64,000 bases of DNA from Mytilisepta virgata (taxonomy: Eukaryota > Mollusca > Bivalvia > Mytilida > Mytilidae): NCBI GenBank assembly GCA_028015205.1, contig JAPWFG010000024.1, positions 1,736,001-1,800,000 on the forward strand, written 5' to 3'. Below the pieces are notes generated by a model. That model was not told where the DNA came from, ran no database searches, and saw only the letters and a program-made list of their open reading frames with translations. Made by a program: the position numbers and the translations under genes. Positions 1 through 11,659 of the stretch are shown piece after piece. The stretch's first letter is position 1. Every line of letters starts with the position of its first letter.

Positions 1-3000
1 AAAACTTGTTTTCCTTTCCTGAACAAAGTTTTGTCCGGTATGAAATCATTCTTTGTTTCACATCAATATTCAACAGATATCGACCAAGTTCTCCATAGAT
101 CATACAATTTGGAGTGGATGATTTTAGCTTTAATAATAATTTACAAAATTTCAATTGAACTCTTTCTAAGATTTCTATATTACTAAAACCCCACACCTCT
201 GAACCGTACAATAAGATTGGTTTAACAATTTTGTCGAAAAGGTCCAGCTGGCACGATATTGAAAGGTTATGTTTCTTTCCCTTTTTTAATATTTCATACA
301 TTGCCTTTTTACCTTTGTTGGCTTGCGATTCGATCGCTTTTTTGGACTTGCCACTTTTTGATAAGAGAACTCCTAAATAATTAAATTCACTGACTATGTC
401 AATATTCTTGTTATTGTAGTAGAATTGAAGATTATTTGGTAATCTACCACTAGAAAAGCATAGGACTTTTGTCTTATCAACGTTGACTTTTAATTTCCAA
501 GACAAACAATATTCATGAAAAATGTCCAGTTGTTTTTGAAGATCTTTCGGTGTTTCAGCCATTAAGACTGTGTCATCGGCATATAGTAAAATGAACATTT
601 TAATATATATTTCTAATTCACGCTCTAATTCATCTGATAATGTAGACAAGCCAAGAAAATCATCTCTACTCATGAATTCTTCAACATCATTCAGGTAAAG
701 AGCAAATAAAAAGGGGGACAAGTTTTCGCCTTGACCTACTCCCATTTCACATTGAAAATAATCTGATGTACAATTATTATAGATTATATTAGATTTTATG
801 CTAATATACATATTCTGAATAACTCTAAACATTTTACCATTTATATTACTCAATATACATTTATGCCAAAGTCCATTTCGCCATACTTTATCGAAAGCCT
901 TCTCAAAATCAATAAACGCACAAAACATTTTCTTCCTTTTTTGTTTCAAAATTTCAAAAAAGAGTATAAAGTAAATATATTGTCAATTGTTGAATATCCA
1001 TGTCTGAAACCGCACTGATTCTCGTTAAGTAGTTGTGTTTCTTCTGAAAATTTGTTCAAACGATCACTTAAGATAGCAGTAAAAAGTTTCCCTAAGCAGC
1101 TTACGATCGTAATTGGTCTAAAGTTTTTAGGGTCTTGACTGTTTCCTTTATTTTTATAGATAGGGACTATATTTCCTATTAGCCAGCTTTCTGGGATAAT
1201 ACCGGTGTCAAAAATGAGATTAAATAGCTTCTCGTAAACATCTAAGAATTGACCAGCGGTACTCTTGATGTATTCGTTTACAATATCGTCCTCCCCTGAT
1301 GCTTTATTATTTTTTTAATTTGCAAATACATTTATAAATTTCATCTTTGTCTATGAATTTATTAATATCAATGTTCATTTGATGGTCATCATGATCTTGC
1401 TCTTGATCTTCGACTGTTGCTGATGTATCGATATCGGTATCTATAGTGTTGCTATTGAGTTCTTTGAAGAAGTCAAAGAGCACGTCAATAGGTATATCGG
1501 GTTGTTTTTTCCTCTTACCCTGATTTAGAATCTTCCAAAATTCTTTTGGGTTTTGATGTCGCATATTTTTCATTTTTTTCCCCATTTCAACTCTGTATTG
1601 ACTTTGACTTGTGTCAAGCACTTTCTTATAGTTCTTTTCAGAATCTGAAAGCAGTTTTTTATTTTCCAATGTTCTAGATTTTTTAAAATTTCGTCGCATT
1701 TTTCTGTAATTTTTACAGCCAGATTTACATTCTCTATTGAACCAAGGTTTATCATTGCTGTCACACCTGTTATTTTGTTTAAAAGAGGGGGTGTATGTGC
1801 CAAAAGTTTCTTTAGCGCTGTCTATAAATATGTTAGAAAGGTTTTCCAAATACATATTGACACTGTCCAAATCAATATTTTCCCTCTTAAGACCTAATAT
1901 ATAATCTAAATCATTGACTTTATTTTGATCTATGTTAGACTGAAAATCAGATGCTTTCTCATGATTCCATTTCATAATTTTCACCTTCGTTGCAACCCCG
2001 TGCACCAGACATGGATACTGAACACCTTTACTGTGCGTATGTAAACTTAGAGTAATAGAACAATGAACATCTGAATATAAGCTTGAAAAATCATTAACAG
2101 TTAGCTTGCTATAACATTTCATAAAATCAGTATTGCTTATACAATAGTCTACAACACTCACACCTTTACATGTAAAATGTCCCTCACGATCACCATTAAG
2201 CCGACCATTTAAAATAAAAAGATTGTTACTCTTACAGAGTTCAAGCAATTGAGTTCCGTACCTATTCTTGCCCGAGTCAGTATTATTCCTAACTCTTGGA
2301 ATATTAAGCTCATCATATAAAATCTGAATATAAATTATTTTGGTCTTTATCATCAAAAACTAAGAAATCTGGTTCTGGTTCTTTGGATGTCCTTGCATTA
2401 AAGTCACAAACTAAAGAAATATATTTAAGCGAAAAGAGAAAGTTAAAAATTCGTTTTCAATCTGACTAAATGCATCATTTGAGGTATATTTAGTGTATTC
2501 TGGTGGTATATATACAATTCCGAAAATTGCGTCGCTATCCGTCTTTGTTTAGATGACACTCTGAACCACAGAACAAATCTGCTATCTGTTTCTAAATATT
2601 CTATACAATCTTTGTATTTTTCTTTATAGCCCAATAAAATCCCACCAGATTTGACTTTTGATATATTTTTTCTATGTTTTATGTGTGTAATATAACCAGG
2701 TATGTTTAAATCATCTGTCTGATCAGTTTTGGTTTCTACCAGACATAAAATATCGTGTTTCATAACCAAGTTTTCAAACTCAGGATATTGCATTCGTTTC
2801 TTTAGACCACAACAGTTTAGTACCAGAAAATTTAAATTATCAGCCAAAATATCACCATTTGATTCAGAAGAAATATCACTCATATTTTCAAAGCTTTCTG
2901 TATTACTTGATACAGTTGATCTGATGTTGCTAGTTAAATTAAGATCAATTTTCTGACTTAAACTCTCAAAATATTCAAACATTTTCTCATTGTACAGATT

Positions 3001-3090
3001 TTCACATTCAATAGCTAATTGATGATCATGGTAACTATCAATCATACAATTACATGGTAAGGTATTACATTGTTTACAATAAATTTTATT
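1..3090 (-). pseudogene. LINE ORF2: endonuclease plus reverse transcriptase, frameshifted and 3'-truncated by the window
   Basis: ORF2 nicks target DNA and reverse-transcribes the element RNA. Reading right to left, the N-terminus holds a short Cys-rich stretch (CKQC...CNC), then endonuclease motifs NCCGLKKR, CLVETKT, CDFNAR and GVSVVDYC. The RT motifs follow: FRPITI, NENQCGFRHG, FIDFEKAFDKVW, GVGQGENLSP, and the catalytic FILLYADDTVLMAE with its YADD codons at 572..583. The frame changes near 2553, 2345, 1310 and 961; at least the 1310 and 961 breaks sit in T or A runs. Upstream ORF1 is 58 bp or more away and intact. The breaks mean a dead copy, unless some are homopolymer assembly errors. 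Confidence 0.88.
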
Positions 3091-3147
3091 TACAAGGGAG
3101 TTATCTAAATAAGTTAAATCATCTAAGACTGGAACTCCTTGGCATCC

Positions 3148-4194
3148 CTATCTGTTGGGTACATCGCTTGTCGGAGAGGAGTCTGATCCTCGGTTTTGGC
3201 GATTGAATGGCCTTTCTGACTCTTTCGGTGTTGTAAGTAGAGCGGCCCTATACCCCTGTCTTTTTTCACGTGGTTCTACATCAGAGATAATATCGTCAAT
3301 TATATGCTCGGAACCATTGATGAAAAGTTTGTCCCGTACATGTACAACATTTTGGCCTCTATTCTTCGCATCTTTTATAATGGGATATAGCTTTTTACGT
3401 TTTTCCTCTACAGATTTCGGGAATTGCTCGTGAATTCCGAAAGGTGTGTTCTTAAGCCATGTCGCCTGCTGTAAGACATAGCGCAAGTCCTTATGGTATA
3501 TGAATCTTGCAACTATGGGTCTAGGTCTACTACCTTGTCGTCTCCCAAAGCAGTGTACATTTCCTAGCTGTATCTCATGTTCTATTCCCAATTGTTCGTA
3601 CATGAAAGTGTGGAGTTTTCTCTCTACGTCCTCAGTAGGCTGCTCAACTAGATTAGTGAAGATAAGGTTATTCTTCATGGAGCGGCATTGTAAGTCTATC
3701 ACGGAGTCTTCTAGCTTTTTCAGATAATCTGGATTGGCGTTGCGTTCTCTTCCAACATTCCTGACATGTTGAGTCTGCTTTTCCAGCGCTATTATTCGTT
3801 TTGTCAAGTGTTCAATCTCCATGAGCGCTCGGTTGCTATTTATCTTATTTTGACCGTCTTGAAGGATAAGGTTGCGGGCGTTCGTTTTTATCTGTTTATC
3901 AGCCTGGTCGAATAGATTACTAAGACCCTGACAGCTAGTTTCACACTCGGAGACCTTTTTCGTTAAGTCAGTAGTTTGGCCCTCTATTGTTCTTACTCTT
4001 CCAGAAACTAATAGTAAGTCATTCTTTATCTCATTTATGCTATGAATCATTCTGTTTTCCATGTCGGATATCTTTTTGTCTATATTTGTTACTATTTGCA
4101 AAACCATATTCAGTACTGCATTTGGGTCCATACTTCTATTTTCAACAACTTTCCGACTTTCTTCTAATAGGTCTGATGTTTCATTCAGTGACAT
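3148..4194 (-). CDS. LINE ORF1 protein (coiled coil, RRM-like, C-terminal domain), 348 aa, intact
   Basis: This is the RNA-binding chaperone subunit of an L1-like LINE; it packages element RNA into a ribonucleoprotein. Residues about 20-165 are heptad-rich and coiled-coil-like (for example MNRMIHSINEIKNDL and EIEHLTKRIIALEKQ). An RRM-like core follows with RSMKNNLIF at about 172. Then comes a C-terminal domain with HCFGRRQG, RPRPIVARF and a Lys/Arg-rich helix (EEKRKKLYPIIKDAKNRG), which matches the L1 ORF1p plan. The tail is basic and Ser/Pro-rich. The start is the first Met of the open frame, and the frame is complete to a stop at 3148. The downstream ORF2 is broken. Confidence 0.88.
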   Translation of the reverse strand: MSLNETSDLLEESRKVVENRSMDPNAVLNMVLQIVTNIDKKISDMENRMIHSINEIKNDLLLVSGRVRTIEGQTTDLTKKVSECETSCQGLSNLFDQADKQIKTNARNLILQDGQNKINSNRALMEIEHLTKRIIALEKQTQHVRNVGRERNANPDYLKKLEDSVIDLQCRSMKNNLIFTNLVEQPTEDVERKLHTFMYEQLGIEHEIQLGNVHCFGRRQGSRPRPIVARFIYHKDLRYVLQQATWLKNTPFGIHEQFPKSVEEKRKKLYPIIKDAKNRGQNVVHVRDKLFINGSEHIIDDIISDVEPREKRQGYRAALLTTPKESERPFNRQNRGSDSSPTSDVPNR

Positions 4195-5550
4195 TTTCGC
4201 TAATATGATTGGTCAAGTTATCGGTTACGCATGAGGTCATAAGGTTAGTTTTACTATAAAATTACTATGAGTCCAAAGTCCAACTTGATCTTTGACGACG
4301 TGAACTGTTCAAATTCAAATAGTATAAATAATGCCCCAGGGTACTCAGGGATGGTCACAATTAATATTGAAAGTGCATATATCAAAAAGGGGGCTTCGGA
4401 CCCTCTGATGACAAAAGTGAATAAGTCAAATTATCGAAATAAGTAGAAATATTTACAATTATAGAAATTCAAGTCCAGGCACTATTTCTATCTATCCAAA
4501 ATCTTTGAAAATATCGGTCCGAGAAAATGACTTCATCTTTGTTTTATCACGTGATACCATAATCGTTGTACTCGTCAAATTGCAAGTGTGGAACATTCTA
4601 GAAAGTTTGACCCGCTGAAGTTACTTTGATCTTATGATAGTTAAGTTTACTGAGGGCAATTTACAAGTCAAACATGATTTTTACCCCTTTTGTTCATTTT
4701 TGGCATTTTCGAATTTGCTCTTCAACCTATTGAACTATTGTTTTGGTTTTCAACATTTTATGCCTTGAGCACAATTGATTAGTTGTAAATTGACGAAATG
4801 TGGACATCTTGTGCAGCAGAATTTATTAGATCTCTTATGAACATTCTGAGTAATGAGGTAATTTCATTTTTTTTATAACTGTTCAATTAAGCCGGTAATA
4901 TTGATATGTTAGAGTGTTTACTAAAATACCATTTATTATCTGTTCGATAACTTCAAATTACTTTACTTTTTTCAAGTTAAATTTATAGTAATTGGTAAAT
5001 ATTTATATGTTCAAATTAAAATTATTTCATTTGTGTGATCAACGAAAGAATTAATAACAAAACTTGCTATATTCTTTAATCAATGATTTCAAGGAGAGTT
5101 TTATTTATTCTTTGTGTGAATCCATTTTTTTTACCATTTTACCTACAATGTCAAATTAAAATTTGTATTTTAAGAGAACATTTAGGATTTAATTAGGATA
5201 CTTTCTAATTAGATTTCTAATTATAAACATTGAACCTTTGCACATGATCTCCGGTATCGACCTTATCTAGTGTATAATGGGATTTGACGTTAACCGAGAT
5301 TTTAATAAATAAACTGTCAATGGCCGTTGCAATACTAAAGACTTAAAATATTTTCAAGATTGTCTTTGGAAATAATATGGTAAAAACAAAACAAACAATC
5401 ATTCAAAAACGCGGAAGTAATGGTAAGCGAAGCGTTCTCGCTACATGCATGCATCGGTTTCTCGACACACTAAATTCTGATCGTCTTATAGCTCAAATAA
5501 ACGAATAAAGCCATAATTATATATCATTAAGAAAAACCCTTAGGTGATCT
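4195..5550. other. No gene recognised; may include the LINE 5' UTR next to 4195
   Basis: AT-rich DNA with no convincing ORF. The segment adjoining ORF1 may be the 5' UTR of the LINE, but its boundary is not visible. A phrase near 4728..4775 (TTGGTTTTCAACATTTTATG) recurs at about 59490, so part of this stretch is a low-copy repeat. Confidence 0.5.
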
Positions 5551-5722
5551 CGTGGAGCATGCTGTTTCTCCGCCAATCACGCGCCATCTAGTAGTAAGAG
5601 TAAAGGACTGGTTGGCCCGGAGTCAGTATAACGTATCCTGGTGGAGTGGTATGTCTTCTTGTTACCTCGTGAGCTAGAACGTTAAAAATCTCGCTAAGAT
5701 TGTAGGTCCAGTACAAAAAGGG
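5551..5722 (+). repeat. Bivalve SINE body, copy 1 (tRNA head missing)
   Basis: The block TGCTGTTTCTCCGCCAATCA...CGCCATCTAG continues as GGACTGGTTGGCCCGGAGTC and CCTGGTGGAGTGGTATGTC, which I recognise as the body of a widespread bivalve tRNA-derived SINE. The first part matches the copy at 15530..15600, which retains the tRNA-like head. The head is absent here, so this is a 5'-truncated insertion. Confidence 0.65.
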
Positions 5723-7164
5723 TTCATATTCAAATCATATCAAAATGTTCTCGTCCTGATATGCGTTTAAAAATTGCCACTGGACGTTTAACAATAATTC
5801 ATCCATCTAAAGAAAGGTCATACGGTAGATGATAGTCTTAATTTGTGGTACTAATAAAAATTTACAAACACGCTTGTTTCTGACATAACATATGTGATGG
5901 CCGAGAGACTGGTATTTTGCAAGAACTACAACTTTACCCGTAGAGGGTTAATACATAATTATGTAATTATGAATGCAATCAATATCATGTTAAAAATTAA
6001 AAAGGAAAGCAAACAGAGATTGTATTACCAAATTTAACTATACATGCAGGTACGTTTTATTGTGATTCACAAGTTTATTTTTTGTTACTTGTTCAAATAA
6101 TGACAATAAAAGACCAATTCCTTTTGAAAATTTTGATTATTAAATTTTTTACATTTTTTATAAATCGTAATTGATTTCGTCTTCACGTGTGAGAATTCAA
6201 AATATTAGAAATAAAAACTGTAATTAATTTCAAGATAGTTACCTGTTAAGACATACTCTGACCAACATTGTGTACATATGACAAGTAGAAGAACATTTAT
6301 ACGGAATTTTTGGATTTGCAAAATTTGCAGTTGCCTGGAAATCTTTAGAAGTGCCAAAAAATATAAAAGACTGAAACTCAAGCACACTTTTATTGCTGTT
6401 ATTCATCTTTAAGTCACCATGAGTCCTTCGACAGGGAGGACAATTTCGCACCCCACTTTCTTAAGACGGTTCCCAGCAACCTTGTTATCCCCCCCCCCCC
6501 CCCCCGCCCCCCGGATGACGGAATAAGTATAGATATACATGCAAGGGGTTCAAATCGAAATCTTACCAATATTTTGTCTTTCATATTTTGTATATTATTA
6601 GATACAAACCCCTACTTAATATTGATTAAATTTATGCCAATAAAAGATACAAATTTGAAGTCATCTAGAAACTACATATTTTCACACCTTGAACATGTTG
6701 AAACACTCTTTTTTAAAGAGAATGCACGAGATTATTAAAACATTGTTATGTAAATACATGTAATTAGAAACACTAATGAAAGCCATTTCCATATCTCATG
6801 GCTTAAAAAAAAGAAAATTAGCTTTTAAATTCTGTTTCAGATACATGTATACATTTATTATAAATTATATTTGGCATTCTATAAGCTTTAACGCTACGAC
6901 TTCAGTGGATTTTAAATTTTCATAATTAATATATACGATATATCAAACCACTAAATGAAATCCATCTCCACTTTTAACCTTTCACATAAAAACATCAAAG
7001 TGTCTTCAGATGAAGTGATATAGACACCATTCTTTCATTTTAATAGCTAATCTTACCAAGGATGTTGCTAACGAGTCTCGTAAAAAGCCTTCAAAAACGG
7101 CGTAAATATAACAGAATGGATTCCTTAGACTATAAAAAAAATATTAATTTTGTTGTTTCCCAAA
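5723..7164. other. No gene recognised; contains a C homopolymer
   Basis: No coding frame or exon-like segment stands out. A run of 17 C, one G and six C lies at 6489..6512. Confidence 0.5.
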
Positions 7165-7405
7165 AGAAAATGGGCCTGTTCCATTGATGTTATCCCTCAT
7201 ACCGGATTTGACATGGGCAGCATGGCGGGTGTCCTGCAGGAAGCAGAGACTGCTGAGTCTTCCTTCGGCTTTTTGGTAGGGTCCATGTTGTTCATGTGTT
7301 TTAGTTCATGTATTTTTTGGTCTTGTCTTCGTTGTTCTCCGGAGTTTGTCAGTTGTTTCGATTTTTCCCTCCTTCGAATATCACTTTATTATTTCTTGAC
7401 CTTAC
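7165..7405 (+). repeat. Dispersed bivalve repeat family D, copy 1
   Basis: The copy runs from CCTGTTCCATTGATGTTATC through GGATTTGACATGGGCAGCAT and GTCCTGCAGGAAGCAGAGAC to TTTTCCCTCCTTCGAATATC. Near-identical copies lie at 46270..46565, with a 3' part at 41175..41295 and a diverged inverted copy at 44520..44765. The frame is open for 112 codons in this copy but differs between copies, so it is unlikely to be a host gene. Confidence 0.75.
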
Positions 7406-7675
7406 TTGTTATACTGTACAACTGGTTATCTCTATTCTGCATAACAATAGATAATGTTAATTATTCACGTTATTCTGTTTTATTCTAAAAATCCAGAAAT
7501 TATTCGAAATAACATTATTCTCTTAGTGAGTTTGTTTAATTCTGGTTATTTGCACATAAGCGTACCTGCAAAATAAATCTCTGAACCAATTTTCAAAATG
7601 TTTTCGGTACGGATTTTTTTGGCAAGTTTACGAATGTTGTCGTGACATTATACCCACTATTGCCTTCATCTCGGA

Positions 7676-7771
7676 CAGACATCACAATTGTCCAACCGAG
7701 TTGTGTTGTCTTCGAGAGGTCTTCAAGCATGAGGGGAGACAACATCTCGAGGATGAAAATTGTGATGTCTG
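7676..7771. repeat. Hairpin: 14-bp perfect inverted repeat
   Basis: The arms are CAGACATCACAATT (7676..7689) and AATTGTGATGTCTG (7758..7771). A second, inner imperfect pair is TTGTGTTGTCTTCGAGA and GAGACAACATCTCGA. The frame that happens to stay open across it (7642..7956) is palindrome-derived and not taken as a gene. Confidence 0.8.
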
Positions 7772-8079
7772 TCTCAGACGGAGGAAATAATTGTTTTATT
7801 ATGCCAAAGAAACAGAAGCCTCTCTACGTATTCAGTAACACTCAAATTTTGTATCAGTTCTTCTCTGAAACATTTCACAACAACGGGTTCATCAATTTGG
7901 AACCAAAGACGGTTATTTCCGGACAGCCATGGGACATCACATTTGACGCCCAGTAGACATAGTAGACATCACATTTGTCTCCCGGTGTCAACATATTTCA
8001 GAAAAGGATCAAAATTATCTTATTACAATTATACTATATAAGGTATTATAAATAAATGTATCCTTGTTCGTCCGTTCGT

Positions 8080-8950
8080 CTGTACATTTTTTTCTTTTAG
8101 GTTCATTTCTCAGAAACCCATTGAGATAAATTGTACATCAATGATATTATATAACTACAATCCTTTTATAACATTGAACACAGCTCAATAACTTTGGGTC
8201 ACTCATAAAGTTTAGCATTTAATTTCATATCCTATATTTTATGCTTGAGTGACTTCAGTTAAACGTTTGCATGTAGGTGTACACTACATGTATTTTTCAG
8301 AGCCTATGGTAATACATTAATGATATTTCATAATTAAAATTAAAATCTTTTTGCAAGGTACAATGTACAATACAACTTAGCAAAATTTAAGTAACCTTAA
8401 CTTGCATATATATTTTATGCTTGATTGCCTTAGATTAACTGTTTGCATTTTAGTCCATTTCTCAAAATCCTTATATGATATGTCAATGATATTTTAAAAT
8501 TATAGTCGTCCTTTTTAGTTCAACGCACATCAGCAACATTTCATGCTTGAGTGACCTGTTACGTTTTTGAATTTAGGTATGTTTCTCAGAAACCTATTGA
8601 GATATATCATTGATATACACATTAATCCAATACAGTAAAACAAAAATCAGCACCACTTGAGCTATCATGACCTACATTTATGCTTGAGTGACTTTCGGGT
8701 GTGGGTGTATTTCTAAAGAACTTATGGTAATACATAAATGATATTTCACAAGTACAATCATCTTGTAACGTACAATATAACTTAGCAACATCTTATCAGG
8801 TCACCATAACCTATAATTTATACTTGATTAACTAAGGTTATGGTTTGGTATTTCAGTCAATATTTCTCAAAAACCTATGATGATAATTATGTCAATGATA
8901 TTTTACAACTACAATCATCTTCTTTAGTTCAACACATAAGCAACATATCA
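8080..8950. repeat. Degenerate tandem repeat, unit about 125-175 bp
   Basis: Five units are anchored by variants of ATGCTTGAGTGACTT at about 8240, 8416, 8543, 8680 and 8820. Each is followed by TTTCTCAGAAACCTAT-like and TCAATGATATTT-like segments and then by (A)CAATATAACTTAGCAAC. The units have diverged strongly, so the array is old. There is no coding potential. Confidence 0.7.
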
Positions 8951-9124
8951 GCCAGTATGAACTCTTTCCTTATTTTTCAGGGATGCTATAAGAAGGATAT
9001 AATTTGAAACTATCATATATCTAAAATATTTCTGAAAATGATTTTCCATCATAAATAATAGATGCGAATTCTTTGTTCAGGAGGACGGGGCATCCGTGTC
9101 CTTCAAACATATTCTCTATAGTTG

Positions 9125-9250
9125 TACTATAAATATAGAATATTTTTCATATCACACATATACCAAACTTAGACGCCAATATTAGCCCGAGATCTTTAGC
9201 TCGAGGGTCCGATATTGGGTGTGATATAACAAAAAGCCATATTATATTTT
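9125..9250. repeat. Short palindromic element family P, copy 1
   Basis: The element has outer arms CATATCACAC and GTGTGATATAAC and an inner segment CCAATATTAGCCCGAG...CTCGAGGGTCCGATATTG. A related copy with the same ATATTAGCCCGAGGG core lies at 17165..17285. It has the appearance of a small foldback or MITE-like element. Confidence 0.6.
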
Positions 9251-9930
9251 TTTTATCATATATTTAAACCTTAGATGCATAGACTTGAAAAGAGTTTCAT
9301 ATCTGAGGTTTTTTTTTGTATCCGGCAAAACTTGCGTATATGAGATAACGCAGAATTTCACATTTTCACCAATTAGACAAAATATTCAATCATATGGCCA
9401 TAAAAAAAATTCAGGAGCTTGTAATTGTTTTATTTCCGTTGTAGTCGTTGGACTATATGCTTCAATCAATATCATACATCTATTTACAGAAAACCAATAT
9501 TTAGTACTACATTTGAAATGTATGTAATACAGATACATCAAACGGGAACTATCAACGAATTTCATAAACCGTTTTGTAAACTATTTCTTAACAAGTAGAG
9601 TAGACCCTAAGAACCCGAGTGTTTAGTGCCCCTTCTTTCATTATTTCAATGACGAATCCAACCTTTATTAAAGTTCGTATCGTGCTTCAGTGCGTCTATA
9701 TCACGATGCTCAGCCGCTCTGTAATCTCTATATTAAGGCATTGAAACGTATTAAGAGACATTATCCGCGACAGCAGGACTTAAGCGACGTCACAATATAT
9801 GAGAGCAGGACTTATGAGCAATGTCACAATGTGAGAGCAGACATTATCAAGCTTACCTCCAGGAGCACAAAAATGCGTGAAAAATGTCTTACAGGGGCGA
9901 CTAAAATGTACAGAATTTGTACGATAAACA

Positions 9931-10089
9931 GATTATCGGGTTTTCTGCGTAAATATATTGTAAAATATCAGCCGCTCGACACAATATGAATCTTTTAGGC
10001 TCGTTCGCTGAGCTCACTCGCCAAAAATCTTTATATTGTGGCTCGCGACTGATAGTTTACGACATCAATGTGCAGAAAACCCGATAATC
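9931..10089. repeat. Foldback element family H, copy 1
   Basis: Perfect 18-bp end arms are GATTATCGGGTTTTCTGC (9931..9948) and GCAGAAAACCCGATAATC (10072..10089). The interior is also imperfectly self-complementary (GTAAAATATCAG...CGACACAATATGAA against TTATATTGTGGCTCGCGACTG). A second copy of the family lies at 53692..53850. Confidence 0.8.
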
Positions 10090-10499
10090 TATACATATAT
10101 GAAAGTTAAGGATGGTAAACTTCGATGAGACATGTATATGTACATTCCTTGGCATTAAAAACTGGAAAAAGTATAATAGATTACATCTATAGGGGTCGTT
10201 TCATGGTCTTCAACATAGGCTAGGCATCGGTGATTGATCACGGGAGTTCAACCAACAGAGCTGCCTATCCTGTGCCCAGGTGGTGGATAGAGGAAACGCT
10301 CTAGACGGGGGGTTGACAGGTCATATAATACAGAACGCCTGACCGCGCATAATAAGGGGGGGTAACGTTTTTTGTGAATGCCACACACCCTGCACCCTAA
10401 AGACACTTTTTGTAGTTTTAGAAAAAGAGTATGTTAATGCCGCTACAGAATGCTAAACTATCCGACCCTACACATCCACCCACCCTTTTACAGCAGCAT

Positions 10500-10615
10500 T
10501 CAAAATTGGTTTCCTTCTGTCCCGCCCATCCCTATTGGCCTCTACCTGGCTCGCGTCCTGAAGAAGCATTTGACTTTTGGCGTTAAGCAAACGACAAATC
10601 AATCAATCAATCACT
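10500..10615 (+). repeat. Possible 3' end of a retroelement with an (AATC)n tail
   Basis: GGCGTTAAGCAAACGACAAA followed by AATCAATCAATCAATCA (about 10596..10612) is the type of 3' end seen on several molluscan LINE/SINE families. I cannot see a coding part upstream. Confidence 0.4.
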
Positions 10616-11517
10616 CTTCCATAAAGGTCAAAGGTCACATCACAGTACAAAAACTTGATAACAAAGGAAACAACCCCCTCCCCCCTTTTCAAAACAAATA
10701 AAAAAGACTCCTTTTAATTCGTAGTTTTCAAAAATAGGGATTTCATAACAGTAAATTCTATGTATAATTTTCACGACCGTCATGATAAGATGTTAAGTGT
10801 ACTGGATAAATCTTCGTGGTCTTCGAGTTCAGCAGTAGAGCTGTTCACTCGAGAATATAAAAAACATAAATGGTGATAATAAAAAGATAATTTCTCTGAT
10901 AGCCATATTTGTGTGAAGTCACACAAGACCAACTCTAAATGAATAATGTATATATACCTGTTCAATGAATAACCCCAATGAACCAGCTGAAACAAGTTTA
11001 CAAATATCTGAGGTACAAATGATCTTTCATTCGGTTCAAATTGTAGTGAATTTCATATGTTTCGTCTAAAGCTACGTTTTCAACGTAAGGCTTACAACTT
11101 TGTGTCAAAGATAGAAAAACGAACAAATTTAGGTCTATTACATGTATACATTGAATATATATATTATTATTATATCATTTTTTTCTCAGTTGTGCCAAAA
11201 AAAGCCGAAAGCCGGAACAATAACTCGAAAAGTTTTTTTAGGGTTTCATGCCAACTCGACCATGCATGACAATTGATAAGGTTAATTATTCTCATTATTA
11301 TGTCATGTATGTTTTATTTATTTAAATTAAGAACGTGATTCGCGGTAATATTATTTCTTTGTTAAGTCTGTTTAATTCTAGTTAATTAAATACGAGACAC
11401 ACACAGTATAGTTGCAAAAGCCGCTCTGAACGAATTTCCAATCTCTTTCATAGCCAATACTAGTCTGAAACATATTTTGTACCCCCCAGCAAAGCTATTG
11501 AAAAAGTGTACTCTTAC
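10616..11517. other. Nothing recognised
   Basis: AT-rich sequence without a convincing ORF, splice-bounded exon or repeat arms. Confidence 0.5.
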
Positions 11518-11659
11518 CCTTGTTACACGGACACTTTTTGTGAACTATTTTAACAGCTAAAAATAACTTACTCAACGACAAAGAATCCTAAAAGATTTTG
11601 TCGTTGAGTTTATTTTTAGCATTTAAAATGGTTCGTAAAAAGTGTCCGTGTAACTAAGG
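11518..11659. repeat. Foldback element with about 65-bp imperfect arms
   Basis: The left arm CCTTGTTACACGGACACTTT continues through TTTTAACAGCTAAAAATAA and ACTCAACGACAAA. The right arm mirrors it as TTTTGTCGTTGAGT, TATTTTTAGC and AAAGTGTCCGTGTAACTAAG. The spacer is only about 13 bp, so single strands would form a long hairpin. Confidence 0.85.

Larger units (their letters stand above)
1..4194 (-). mobile_element. L1-type non-LTR retrotransposon (LINE), 3' part outside window
   Basis: A two-ORF LINE lies on the minus strand: ORF1 (3148..4194) followed by an endonuclease/reverse-transcriptase ORF2 (about 3090 down to base 1). The coiled-coil plus RRM-like ORF1, and the apurinic-type endonuclease ahead of the RT, are the standard layout of L1/Tx1-related LINEs. 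The clade assignment is inference. The 3' end, poly-A tail and one target-site duplication lie beyond base 1. ORF1 is uninterrupted but ORF2 has at least four frame breaks, so this copy cannot supply its own reverse transcriptase as written. Confidence 0.9.

Noticed and set aside
7150..7488. 112-codon ORF and the similar ORF at 46232
   Set aside because: Both lie in dispersed repeat family D. The frames are not preserved among the copies, so they are not genes.
7642..7956. 104-codon ORF
   Set aside because: It crosses a palindrome that keeps frames open by chance; no domain or signal is visible.
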